A stretch of 64,000 bases of DNA from Euphorbia lathyris. Lineage: Eukaryota > Streptophyta > Magnoliopsida > Malpighiales > Euphorbiaceae. Position 1 is the stretch's first letter, and the number at the start of each line of letters is the position of its first letter. The notes below the pieces were generated by a model. It was not told the origin of the DNA. It did not search any database and saw nothing but the letters and a program-made list of their open reading frames with translations. Location: positions 58,609,501-58,673,500 of the forward strand of contig NC_088918.1 of assembly GCF_963576675.1 (NCBI RefSeq), read 5' to 3'. Shown here piece by piece: positions 46,489 to 57,938 of the stretch. The position numbers and the translations under genes were made by a program.

Positions 46489-46927
46489 TGATAACATCAA
46501 GATATTATTTACGAGACCAAAAGGGATATTAGCCAAAACGACCGCGTATCCGAGTAATTGGGAAATCTATGGCGTATCACACAAGCTACTAAAGTGGGGG
46601 ATTATGGGGATTCCTCCACACGCTATCCATAGTCAAACCTATGGGAGACCCGCCATCATGCCTCGATCCGCCCACAGGATAAGTACGCCGATTCCCGGTA
46701 AAGGTAACTGATAGACCCATTAATAAGCTAATGGTCATACTTGAATGAGATCAGTAACCGCCATTAACGGGGTATTAATGGAGACTTTCTAGCTACCGAG
46801 GGTTACAACTATACAACTATAAATAGCTTGCATCACAAGCTATTGAGGTGCACATTCACGCTCTCCTAAACCCCACTTTGTCATTACGGTTTATTCTTTT
46901 ACTATACAGTGACTTTGGCATCGGAGC
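46489..46927 (+). repeat. 3' LTR of Tat-2, first part
   Basis: It starts TGATAACATCAAG just after a run of G and a CTTC spacer. It is cut by copia-3 at 46928; about 60 bp continue after 59310 and end in TTCAGCA near 59376, for about 500 bp in total. No partner LTR is visible. Confidence 0.7.
46817..46844 (+). promoter_or_regulatory. Tat-2 LTR TATA box joined to a hairpin
   Basis: CTATAAATAG (46817-46826) overlaps the left arm of AATAGCTTG/CAAGCTATT (46822-46830/46836-46844). Confidence 0.55.
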
Positions 46928-48263
46928 TGTTGAAACACCTTTCCACATGATTTTAATTTGACAAAATTATTTAATAAGAATTACATCTCCTTGATAAAAA
47001 AATATTCTAACACATTAAATTTAAATGCTTTGATTTATTTGTACTAATGTGTTTGTTCAATGTTGAGTTATTTAAATCTATAAGACATCAAGTTGTATGG
47101 CCCAAAGGCCCACAAGAGAAAGTCAAGCCCAAGTCAACGTGTCAATGCCTCACGGCCCAAGAAGATCAAAACGCAGGTCGTGCTGAGTAAAACGCAAGCC
47201 CAGCATTGAGAAGGATCGAGAAACCTTCGACCAAAAGCTTCAAGACGAAGCTGCTGAGTTGAGCGATAAGATAGTCAGGTCAGCAGTTGGCCTGAATAAA
47301 CTTGGAGACAAAGTATTTCTACTTCGGGTAAAGTTCAGAAGACGCAGAAAGCTGTCTAGAAGACTTTACCATAAATGTGGAAACATTCTGTTCTGTCTGA
47401 CGAAAAGCTACTGAGCACTGCCGAAGACAGAAGATACAAGGTTTTGATTGGCCGAAGACGCTGAGCACGTACTGAGTGAAAGCGACAAGAAGCCGTTTCC
47501 CTCTAACGGTTATTTCAAAATTTGAAATAACCAGTGCATCAAGTGTCACTATAAATAGGCCACTCAAATGCTTCACTCGATGCAGATCTTCAATCAAGTC
47601 GAAACGCTGACCAAATTGTTACTCGAAGATTCTGTGAGAAAAGCAAATCAAATCTTACACCAATTCCAATTCTGTGTAAAAGTCTAGAGTGATCTAAATC
47701 ATCTAAAGTGTCTTAGCAATTGTTGTTTAGGAGAAGTCGAGTACTCGGTTATAGTACTCAGTGGTAGAAATAGGAGTGGGTAGAGGTATAGAGGAAGGTA
47801 CTCTTGTATACTCAGCTTTCTATTGTAAAAGGTTTGTGCTCTACCTTTAAAGAGCTCAGTAGAGGATTCCAAAAAGCTCGGAAGGAATTTTGGGGACTGG
47901 ACGTAGGCGGAGAGGCCGAACCAGGATACGTCTGCTGAGTAACATCTTTCTAATCCTTATCTCCTTAAATTATTGCTTGCTATAACACTGCCTAGTTAAA
48001 CACTAAAACGAACATAAGCTGAGTTGAGTGAACTGAGAAGCTGAGTTCAGGAATAGACTCAAGTGCTATCTCCTTACTCAAGGATAGATTCAGTCTTAGT
48101 CACCTGTTGACTAAGCTTGTATCTAAAACTTACTCAGTCTCACCGTGCTAAAAGACTTCGAGAAAGTCTAAGTTCGAAATTAACAGTCAGCCATACGTGA
48201 AAATTTTAAATAGTTCCTAACCCCCCCTTGGAACTAATACTGTCACGTTACATGGGACCAACA
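46928..48263 (+). repeat. 5' LTR of copia-3
   Basis: 1336 bp. It differs from the 3' LTR by scattered changes and lacks about 37 bp present at 58740-58780. TATA CTATAAATAGG is at 47549-47559, with the perfect palindrome GGTTATTTC...GAAATAACC (47508-47532) 16 bp upstream. Confidence 0.93.
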
Positions 48264-48264
48264 A

Positions 48265-48276
48265 GTGGTATCAGAG
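48265..48276 (+). other. Primer binding site, initiator tRNA-Met type
   Basis: TGGTATCAGAGC, one base after the LTR. Confidence 0.9.
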
Positions 48277-48325
48277 CCTAACAGCTCGCTAAACAAGATA
48301 TAACTATCTTGAGCTGATCCCCACA

Positions 48326-49760
48326 ATGGCTGAGAACAGTACTCGTTTCCTCCCAGGAAATCAGACAACTCAGATTCTTCCTAAGGGACTGTCCATTACT
48401 AGGCCTCCTCTGTTCTTCGGGTCTAACTATACCTTTTAGAAGAACAGAATGAAAAACTTCATTCAGGCAACAAACATGAGTGCATGGCTTTCCATAGTCC
48501 AAGGCCCGTTTATTCCTGTTGAAACTGTTGACGGACAAACGTCTGTCAAAGCTGAGGCTAAGTGGTCAGAGGATGACCTCAAGAAACTGCAAAATCATGC
48601 CGCTGCTATAAATATGCTTCACTGTGCGTTAGATGCTGCAGAGTACAACAAAATCTCAGGTTGTGAGTCAGCACAGGAGATATGGAAGAAGCTGGAGGTC
48701 ACTTATGAAGGAACCAGTAAGGTCAAGTAGTCCAAGGTGAACCAACACATGAGGCTGTACGAGTTGTTCGAGATGAATGATGGTGAAGGAATTTCTGACA
48801 TGAACTCAAGGTTCACCAACATTATCAACGAACTCAAGAGGCTCGGCAAGATCTTCACTGAGGAAGAACAAGTAAAGAAAATACTGAGGAGTCTTCCCCA
48901 AAGCTGGCAAGCGAAGAAGACAGCCGTTGAGGAAGCCCAAGACCTAACCACCTACAAGTATGATGAGCTCATTGGATCTCTGCTGATCCATGAGATATCA
49001 ATGTAAAACTTTGAGGTGAAAGAAAAAGCTGATGACAAGAAGCAAAAGTCTCTTGTCATGAAAGCTGACTCCACTAATGGTGACTCATCTGATGATGAAG
49101 AAATGGCTATGTTCACAAGAAAGATGAAGAAGCTGTTCCGCAAGAATGACAAATACAGCAGAAAGCCATTCAAGAAATATGACAAATACAAAGCTGAGTC
49201 AAGCGACAACAAGTACAAGAAAGAAAGCTCAAAGCCTATCACATGCTTTGAATTCCATCAAACTGGCCATATCAAGTTAAGATGTCCTACCCTAAAGAAG
49301 GACAAGAAAAGTGGCAGGAAAGCAATGGTGGCCACATGGAGCGATAGCGATGAATCATCCTCATCAGGAGCTGAAGCCACTGAGTCAGCAAACATCTGCT
49401 TCATGGCAGATGAGTCTGCTGACCCCTGTCTTTTAGGGGTGAGCAAAACCGAACCAAAAACCAAAAACCGAACAAACCGAACTGAAAAAACCGGACCAAA
49501 CCGAACCAAATTGCAATTTGGTTTGGTTCGGTTTTCATTTTTGTACACTTTCGGTTTTTGGTTCGGTTCGGTTTGGTTCGGGTATAAACCGAAAAAACCT
49601 AAAAAACCCGAATTAGAACATTATTTAGATATTAAAAATAAAGTTAGGAGAAGTTGATATAAAGATCGAATTGGAGAATTATTGAATTATTAATTAGAGT
49701 ATTATTAGACTGTTAGTACTTAATGTACTAGCAATACAATTGCTATCAATACAGTACACT

Positions 49761-49791
<31 letters not shown>

Positions 49792-50740
49792 TATAATTAC
49801 TACTACTAACTTAGAACAAATAAACAGATAATTTATTAAAAAATATATATTCCAGCAACATAACATTATAAAAAAATGTTTCAGAAATATTAATGTTTAA
49901 TATTTTACATAATCTATAAACCAAGTAAATGGATAATTATATAAAACATCAATAAAATTCCAGGAACCTTATTAATTATTTATGATTTGGTTTGGAATAG
50001 AACCAAACCGATATAGTTTGGTTCGGTTTAAACCGAACCGAATTACAATTTAGTTTGGTTCGGTTTATAAAAATTACTCTTATTTGGTTCGGTTTTGTTT
50101 GGTTTGGTTCGGTTTTTAAACCAAACCGGACCATGCTCACCCCTACTGTCTTTCTGAGCAAGCTGACTCATCATATGCATCTGACAATGAGGAACAACCA
50201 ATTGAGGTAACAACTCTACCTCTGCTTAGAAATGAAATGATTAACGCCCTGAGTGATCTTTACACACTTGTCAAAAAGTGTAACAAGAAAGTGCGTGCAC
50301 TCAACAAGCGATGTGATGAGATTGAGCAGATCAAACTCAGTGACCTTCGTCATCTTCTCCAGGACAATACTAGGCAAGATGAAAATCTCAAAATCATGCA
50401 TAGTTATGTCACTGAGGTCAAATCAGACTCTAAGAAGCTGAGGAAGGACACCACATCTATTCAGAACCAGCTAAAGGTTCCGAATAAGAAAAATGTCCAT
50501 CGAAATGTCCAATGTGACTTTTGTGGGAAGAAAGGCCACACTACCAAGGTGTGTTGGCATGCTCAGCACAATGGTGCTGACCCGCCAATAAGGCGTCCAC
50601 AAAGAAAGGTCCACTGTGACTTCTGTGGTAAGACTGGCCACACCACCAATGTGTGCCGTCATAAAATGAAATATGATGTATCACCTGCTGTGCCTAACAA
50701 GCGAGGACCCAAAAGGACTTGGGTACCTAAAGATAACTAG
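48326..50740 (+). pseudogene. gag: copia-3 gag, interrupted by a MITE
   Basis: ATG at 48326 opens with MAENSTRFLPGNQTTQIL. The Ty1/copia gag core (about 48450-49000) forms the particle. A first knuckle region CFEFHQTGHIKLRC (about 49243-49284) has lost its second Cys. After the MITE come a coiled coil (about 50237-50470) and two good CCHC knuckles, CDFCGKKGHTTKVC and CDFCGKTGHTTNVC (about 50512-50655). Stops lie at 48437 (TAG), 48728 (TAG) and 49004 (TAA). The MITE plus its duplication adds 720 bp, a multiple of three, so frames on both sides agree. Confidence 0.85.
49434..50145. mobile_element. hAT-type MITE inside copia-3 gag
   Basis: 712 bp, flanked by a perfect 8-bp duplication CTGTCTTT (49426-49433, 50146-50153). 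Termini are TAGGGGTGAGCA and its inverse, followed by AACCGAACC-rich subterminal repeats on both sides. It has no coding capacity; the centre is AT-rich with a (TA)n run near 49761-49788. Confidence 0.92.
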
Positions 50741-50751
50741 TTATATTGTAG

Positions 50752-53700
50752 GTCGGCCTGAGGTGTGTAGAGAAGTCAAAGTTGTGGTATATTGACAGCA
50801 CATGCTCGAGGCATATGACGGGTGATGAAACTCAGTTCATCACACTTGAACTTAAACGAGGAGGAAGCGTAAGTTTTGGAGACAACAAAAAGGGTAAGAT
50901 AGTAGGGCCAGGAACCGTTGGTGGTAATCCTACTATAGAGTCAGTCTCCCTAGTCAGAGGACTTGAATATAACCTATTGAGCATAGCTCAACTCTATGAT
51001 AACGGTAGGAAGGCTATATTTGATGCCACTGGATGTAAAATACTCGAGGGGAAAACGAATGAATTGATTTTAACTGCCCCTCGTGTTGACAATGTCTTTA
51101 TGTAGTGTTTAGAAAAGAAATTTTCAAAAAATATATGCTTAGTGTCAAAGGAAGAAAATTCCTGGCTATGGCACAGGAGACTTGGTCATGTAAACATAGA
51201 CCTCCTGGCCAAATTAGCAAGAAAGCAATTAGTTGAGGGACTGCCCGAACTTAAGTTCGAAAATGATCAATTGTGCAACGCTTGTCAGCAAGGAAAACAA
51301 ACCAAAAAATCTTTTCACAGTAAAAACATCGTCTCAACTAAGCGTCCACTTGAGTTGCTAGACTTGGATCTCTTCGGACCAGTCCAGCCGCTGAGCGTGG
51401 GTGGTAGGAGATTTTCCTTGATCATTGTAGATGACTTCTCGCGGTACACTTGGATCATCTTACTGAGTAGCAAGGATGAAACCTTTGAGACTTTTTCAAC
51501 ATTAGTTAGAAAACTTGAAAATGATAAAGACCTAAAACTAGCTCACATCCGAAGTGATAATGGTGGAGAATTCAAAAACCAACAGTTTGTTGAGTTCTGT
51601 GAAGCCAGCGGCATTGACCACAACCTTTCTGCTCCTAGAACTCCTCAACAGAATGGGGTAGTTGAAAGGAAGAACAGAACCTTGGTTGAAATAGCCAGGA
51701 CAATGCTGAGTGAGAATAGGCTTCCAAAGTACTTTTGGGGCGAAGCTGTCAACACAGCCTGTTATATACTCAATAGAGCTCTAGTCAGACCCATATTGAA
51801 GAAAACTCCCTACGAACTTTGGAAAGGACGAAAACCCAACATTGGATACTTTCGTGCCTTTGGTTGTAAATGTTTTATCTTAAATACTAAAGACAACCTT
51901 GCTAAGTTTGATTCAAAAGCTGATGAAGCTATCTTTTTAGGCTACTCAACAAACAGCAAAGCATATAGAGTTTTCAATAAACGAACTCAGGTTTTAGAAG
52001 AGTCAGTACACATTGAGTTCGATGAAACTAACCCTGCAGGAAAGGTCATTCAACCGACTGAGGATGATCCACACTCAGCAGATGCTGACCAAAGTGGAGC
52101 CGCTGAGTTACCACTTCAAGGGCTGACCAAAGGTAAGAACGACACTCAAATTGTTTTCACTGACCAATCCATACCTGCAGAGATCGTCGAAACACAACCA
52201 GATCAAGACATCACACTACCGAAAGAAATCAGAATCCTAAGAGGACACTCTGAAAGCGCCATTCTCAATGCTGCTGAGAACACCCTGATGATAAGAAATC
52301 AACTCAGAAGATACCTCATCAATGTAGCATTCGTCTTAATTCTGGAACCAAAGAATTTCTCAGAAGCTGAGAACGACAAGTACTGGATATGTGCAATATA
52401 TTCTGGAACCAAGACACAAGATCAGTTCAAAAGAAATGAAGTTTGGGACTTGGTGCCAAATCCAAGAAGCCAGAAGACCATAGGAACAAGATGGGTCTTC
52501 CGCAACAAGCTAGATGAACAAGGGAATGTGGTCAGAAACAAAGCAAGAGTTGTAGCTCAAGGCTACAGTCAGCAGGAAAGTATTGACTACAGTGAGACCT
52601 TCGCCCTAGTGGCAAGGCTTGAAGCAATTAGAATATTGTATGCATATGCGAGTTTCATGAATTTTAAATTGTTTCAAATGGATGTCAAGAGTGCATTTCT
52701 TAATGGAGTTATAAATGAGGAAGTCTATGTTAATCAGCCTCCAGGGTTTGAGGATCCAAAATTCCCAAACCATGTTTATAAACTCAAAAAGGCTCTGTAC
52801 GGTCTCAAACAAGCACCACGTGCTTGGTATGAGAGGCTGACCAGTTTCCTGCTGACTAGAAGTTATGTCAGAGGCAAATCTGATACAACCTTATTCATTA
52901 AGAGAAAGAGTAAAGACACCCTACTGGCTCAAATATATGTTGATGACATCATTTTCGGTGCTACTAATGAATCTATGTGCAAGGAGTTTAGTAAGCAGAT
53001 GCAGACTGAGTTTGAAATGTCAATGATGGGAGAACTCAACTTCTTCCTTAGACTTCAAATCAAACAAGGAAAAAATGGCATCTTCATCAGTCAATCGAAG
53101 TATGCTAAGGAGATATTGAAGAAATATGAGTTAGAAAATTGTAAGCCAATCTCTACCCCAATGGGCACTGACACTGTCCTCTGTGCTGACGAAAGTGGTA
53201 AGTCAGTAGATAGCAAATTATATCGAGGTATGATTGGCTCTTTACTTTACTTAACAGCGAGTAGACCGGACATTCAGTTCTCAGTATGTTATTGCGCTAG
53301 ATATCAATCTAACCCTAAGGAATCTCACTACATAGCTGTAAAAAGAATCCTTAGATATTTGCAAGGCTCAGTGAATGCAGGCTTATGGTATCCCAACACT
53401 CATGAATTTACACTTCTCGGATACACTGATGCTGACTATTAACGAGATAAGCTGGAGCGAAAAAGCACTTCAGGAGGATGTCATTTCCTTGGAAGCTGTC
53501 TTGTGTCTTGGTTCAGTAAGAAGCAGTCGTCAGTAGCCCTGTCAACCACTGAAGCTGAGTACATTGCTGCTGGAAGCTGTGTTGCTCAAGTCCTTTGGAT
53601 CAAGCAACAGCTGGAAGATTATAGTGTTCAGACCAAAATGATTGAAGTCAAATGTGACAACAAAAGTGCCATTGACCTATCAAAGAACCCAATCCAGCAC

Positions 53701-53883
53701 AGCAGGATGAAGCATGTCAGCATAAGGCATCACTTCATCGGAGACCATGTACTCAAAGGGGAGATCAAGCTGACCTATGTCCCAATGGATGAGCAGCTTG
53801 CTGATATCTTCACCAAGCCACTGGCTCGTGAGCAATTCAACATACTTAGAGAAGTTATCGGTATGTTCAATCCTCTTCAATAA
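50752..53883 (+). pseudogene. pol: copia-3 pol (protease, integrase, RT, RNase H)
   Basis: Domains in Ty1/copia order. Protease: WYIDSTCSRHMTGD near 50780, where Thr stands in place of the usual Gly of the active site. Pre-integrase HHCC: HRRLGHVNI...CNACQQGK. Integrase: LDLFGPVQ...VDDFSRYTW, RSDNGGEF, QQNGVVERKNRTL. RT: GTRWVFRNKLDEQG, FQMDVKSAFLNG, LKQAPRAWYERL, YVDDIIFGA (about 52935-52961). RNase H: GYTDADY, STTEAEYIAA, CDNKSAI. In-frame TAG at 51103 and TAA at 53440 and the altered protease make this copy inactive. Confidence 0.9.
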
Positions 53884-54196
53884 ATTCTAAGTATAACTCA
53901 TACTAAGTGATTTGATTACATGCTGAGTGGCTATGCATGCTGAGTGCTTTTACTATGCAAACTCATAAAACTGACCTATACACTCAGCACTTGAACTGCT
54001 GAGTAACTACGTTGTTGAGTAAAGCAACTTGCATAATTAGGGTTTGCACGCGTATTTAAGTAGCCTCTAGGATGACGTAAGCATCATCATTAGTAAAACC
54101 ACGCACCGTTTCTCTCAATTAATGTCAGTAATAACTGACTATCAATGGTTAAAATTCCCACTGTTCTCCCCGACCTATCAAATCAACGCTTACCGG

Positions 54197-54318
54197 CTAT
54201 AAATAGTGAAAGATTTCTCACTATTTGCTTTCTACGCTTGATTTTCGCACTCGAACTCTCTCTCTCTCTCTCAAATCCCAAATCTCTAAGCATTTCCAAA
54301 GAAGTCTTCAAGAACACC
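54197..54318 (+). promoter_or_regulatory. Internal promoter-like region of copia-3 post-pol gene
   Basis: TATA box CTATAAATAG (54197-54206), then a (CT)n tract (54256-54272) and a 46-base leader to the ATG at 54319. The layout matches a plant core promoter. No test of activity is possible here. Confidence 0.55.
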
Positions 54319-57300
54319 ATGTCTGATTCCCAGAATCACTCCGATGACCAATACGAAGACAATCTATCAGATATCAATCCTGGGTCTCCAACTGAGCAGG
54401 AGTATGAAGAAACTTATGATGATGAAAATCAAACCGATCACGGTCAACACGACAAACCTATGGATGAAGTCAGCATCCTCGGGATTGACCCCAACACGGA
54501 ACACTCAACTCTTTCTAAGAAGAAGAAGAAGGACAAGGGAAAGAAGCCTCGGGAGAGGACCTTTCAATCCGTATTCTCTTATGTTGAGAACCTCGAAGTC
54601 ATCCCTTCACGATGGTTCTCCAAGAGCTTCGTCGAAGCTGTGAAACCCTACAACGACTGGATATCCAAGAACGGATGGACCAAACTCTTGTCTCTCAGCG
54701 GCCTGACTTACCCAAGGCTAGTAACTGAGTTCTACACAAACCTATTGGTGGCTAAAGACGATGTTGATTTCATAGTCACATATGTAAACAAAAAACAAAT
54801 CATCATCGACCCCTCATACCTGTCCATTCTCTTAGACCTAAAGGCGGAAGGAGCTAAATTAAGGAAAACCAATGACTATAAACGGGTTAAGTACAAAGCT
54901 GAGTTCTGTAAGCTAGAAGGACACATCGGTGAAGTATCGTGCACCTCACTTAGTCAGCATCAAAGACACGCTCACTATCTCCTGACCAACTACTTGTTCC
55001 AAAGGTCAACGCCACATCTTCCGCATCCAACTTCGAGCAGTGCTTCCTCTGGCACATGTTAAACTACAAACCTCTAAACATGCCTGTATTTCTGATCGAA
55101 GCATTTCAACGAAGCACTAGAGCTCTTCGAATGGGATCACTCATCACTAAGATTCTCAAGGATCATAAGATCAGCTTCAAAGGTGAAGAGAGCATAATAG
55201 GGACAGAAATCACCGTTGAGATCCTAGCTGGACTTGCACACAGTCTTCCCTTCAAATCAAAATCGAAGAAAGGAAAGGAAACAGTTATAGAAGAGGAAGA
55301 GGAGGTTGAGCTGCCCAGTAAAGGGAAGAAGAGAAAGGTAGACGCGTCAGCTGCACCAAAGACTATGCCGACACTCCAAACTGCCAAAAGAATTAAAGTG
55401 GTACTGGCCAAACCCACTCAAGCTGAACCCGCTAAGAAGAAAGCTGACCCTTCTAAGCCTTCCCAAAAACGACCCGCTGCTGTCCAAGAGACTGAGGATG
55501 AGCATGGGGAAACTGAGCCACCCCTAAAGAGGAAGAAGGTTTCTGGAGATACACCATTGAACGCAATTCCTCTTGGTTTTGCTGTTCCAAAGGACTCCTT
55601 ATTCCTGCGAGCTCAGGAAACTGACAACATTGAAACCACCTCTCAAACTCAACAGGAAAAATCTGTCTCTGCTGAGAAGACAAATGAGAATGCACCACAT
55701 AAATCAACTGCCAAGGAACCTGTTGCTGAGCCGGAAATTAGGTCCCCTGGTGACACAACAACTGTTGAAGAACAAGTTGAGGATGTCCAAAACATCATCA
55801 CTGTTGACCAAACCCCGTCTCCAAAGCAATCCAAAGATGGCAGTAGGAGATTCAAAAAGAAATCATGCAAACCACTCGTGTTTGATATCTTGGATGATTC
55901 CCCTCTGCATGATCCCATTGTTAATTTGACTGACTTGGAGTTCAATTTCTTCTCCAAACCCATTGCCAAGTCCTCGCCAGTCAAGGAAAAACAAGCCTTG
56001 TTTCTCACAGTCAGGAACATGCCGAAGCTGACGCTCTTCAAGGTCAGAAGTCTGCCGACACCGCTACTCATGCCTCAACTGAGCAAGTGATCAAAGAACC
56101 TACTGTTCAAGAAAATGAACAAGTACCTGAGAAAACTCATGCTCAGGACAATCTCAAGCTGACTCCTCCACAAGTCAATACTCAGCTATAGAATGATACT
56201 GAGCAGGTAGATATTACTGCTGCACAAACCAATCTTCTTACTGAACAATCAGCAAACCAGTTAGTGCCTACTGCTGGCCTCAACACTGAGTCTGCCACTC
56301 TAATTCCTCAACCTTCACATAATCAAGAGGGCACCTCCATTTCTGGTAAGCTACCCAATATCCAAACACCCGCTGCTAACCAGAATTCAGTTCTTGAGAT
56401 TCCATCAGCTGATCCACTGAACTTCCTTACTACTTCTGCCTATGGAAAAAGAATCCTCCAAGCTGCTCAAGAACTGATCGCAGACATACAACGAACTCAT
56501 GCCTCTGATGCTGAGTATCACTCTGCTGAGCCTACTCAACTGAGCACCATAACGCAACTTCTGACTGAACTCAAAAGTCTTAAGGAGCTTTTGTGTGTGC
56601 TCACCAATATGGTTGCTCAGCAGCCCAAGTAGGAGTTTGCTACAAAAATGGCTAACCTTCATCTGCATATGGTGCACCACATGGATACCATTGAAGGAAA
56701 GCTAAATGCCTTATTTGCTACAAACTCTGGTGTGGCTCAGTCTGCACAAGTAGCTCAAGCCTTCACTCAACTCAGTACTGAGCTCACTACCACCAGAGAC
56801 TTGGTTTCATCTTCTTCTCAGTGCACTATCGAGCAAATCGATGAAGCTATTTGTATGCTCAGCTTATCCCGTGAAGAAATGAAAACCGACCAGGCAAAGT
56901 CATCTGAAATCTTCCAACTCTCCAAGGCCACCTATCAACACGTCACACATCAATCCAATCAGCGCCATCACTATGATGCTGCCTTCCTCAAAATGTACCA
57001 TCAGTCTTACGCCATGATGACCGACACCATGAGCTAGATGTGCAAGTCCCTTCAATTTATACTCAACGTCATCAACTCCCATATGGACATTCCGACGTCA
57101 AACATGGCTGGTGGGATCAAATTCTTTGACGGGCTTAAGCACAGTACGGCTCAAATCCAACAGTATTCAACTCTGCTGACTCGTGCTGTTGATCAAGGGA
57201 AGTTTTATGCAGCTGTCCCTTAGCCCATTGATGCTGGAAAAATGGGGGAGAAAAACAAACAACCGGCAGAAGGAACTCAAAAGAAGAATCATCCTGGCTC

Positions 57301-57409
57301 CACCTCTGCTGTCCCTCCCAGCACGCAACCTCACGAACAAGATGCAACAAAGACCAGTCAGCAAACCAAATCCAAATCGAACCAAGTTTCTGTCAACATT
57401 AGACGATAA
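54319..57409 (+). pseudogene. copia-3 post-pol gene (plant transposon-protein-domain-like), broken
   Basis: ATG at 54319. The start is acidic, then KKKKKDKGKK-type basic residues and a domain with WISKNGWTKLLSLSG, LVTEFYTNLL and IIIDPSYLSILLDL, resembling the putative plant transposon protein domain (PF20167-like). After a frameshift near 55010 the same domain continues with FLWHMLNYKPLNMP and LRMGSLITKIL. The centre is a long Lys/Pro/Glu-rich region with several basic clusters; the C-terminal third (56264-57409) is Gln/Ser/Thr-rich and helical. It sits where SIRE elements carry their so-called envelope-like ORF, but no membrane segment is visible. Lesions: frameshifts near 55010 and 56040, a TAG near 56188, and TAGs at 56630, 57035 and 57221. 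Confidence 0.65.
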
Positions 57410-57938
57410 ATGTTTTCACTTGTGTAAACTTAGTTTTTGCTGACTACATGTTTCTTGCGTTGCTGAGTTAATATATTATCGTATCTTCTATTAAACATCC
57501 GTGTTATCTGTTTATCGCTTTATGATTATCTGCTGTGTTGATCTAGATTCATGACTTGTCTCACATGTCTTCTTATTCAAATTGAAAAAAGTAACTAAAG
57601 CTTGAAAACATAGAAATTAATCAAGTACTTGGCCACTGAGTAAAACTACTCAGCCTCAACTAACTCACTCAGCCTACTCTGATATCTGAACTTAATCTTT
57701 CGCTTAACTTAATATCGAAACTGAGTAAAGTGAGACTGATCCAAGTACTGACCTAACTCTGAAAACTGACCTTAGACTTACTTGATTAAACCTTGAAATG
57801 TTTAAAGTAAAACTAAGTCAGTGGTTCAACCCTTACGAGGGAGAATCTTAAGAAGATAAGAAAAGGTCAATCATCATGGGGGAGCTCAACACTGAGTTCC
57901 TTATTGAATATTTTTGCCAACATCAAAATGGGGGAGTT
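57410..57938 (+). other. copia-3 3' region and polypurine tract
   Basis: No gene. It is rich in ACTGAGT/CTCAGC short words. The purine tract AAAATGGGGGAG (57925-57936) comes directly before the LTR. Confidence 0.6.

Larger units (their letters stand above)
41529..46927 (+). mobile_element. Tat-2, piece 2 (second RNase H to 3' LTR)
   Basis: It resumes the Tat-2 pol frame after Athila-2 and runs through integrase, stem-loop repeats, an antisense spliced gene and a purine tract (ACTTTGGGGGGG, about 46473-46484) into the 3' LTR at 46489, which copia-3 interrupts at 46928. Confidence 0.88.

Noticed and set aside
49761..49788. (TA)n microsatellite as a separate feature
   Set aside because: Part of the AT-rich interior of the MITE; a similar short (AT)n occurs at about 24299-24318 in the copia-2 LTR.
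54319..57409. Envelope protein in copia-3
   Set aside because: Position fits the envelope-like ORF of SIRE elements, but I see no signal peptide, membrane span or fusion motif, and the N-terminal domain resembles a plant transposon protein domain.
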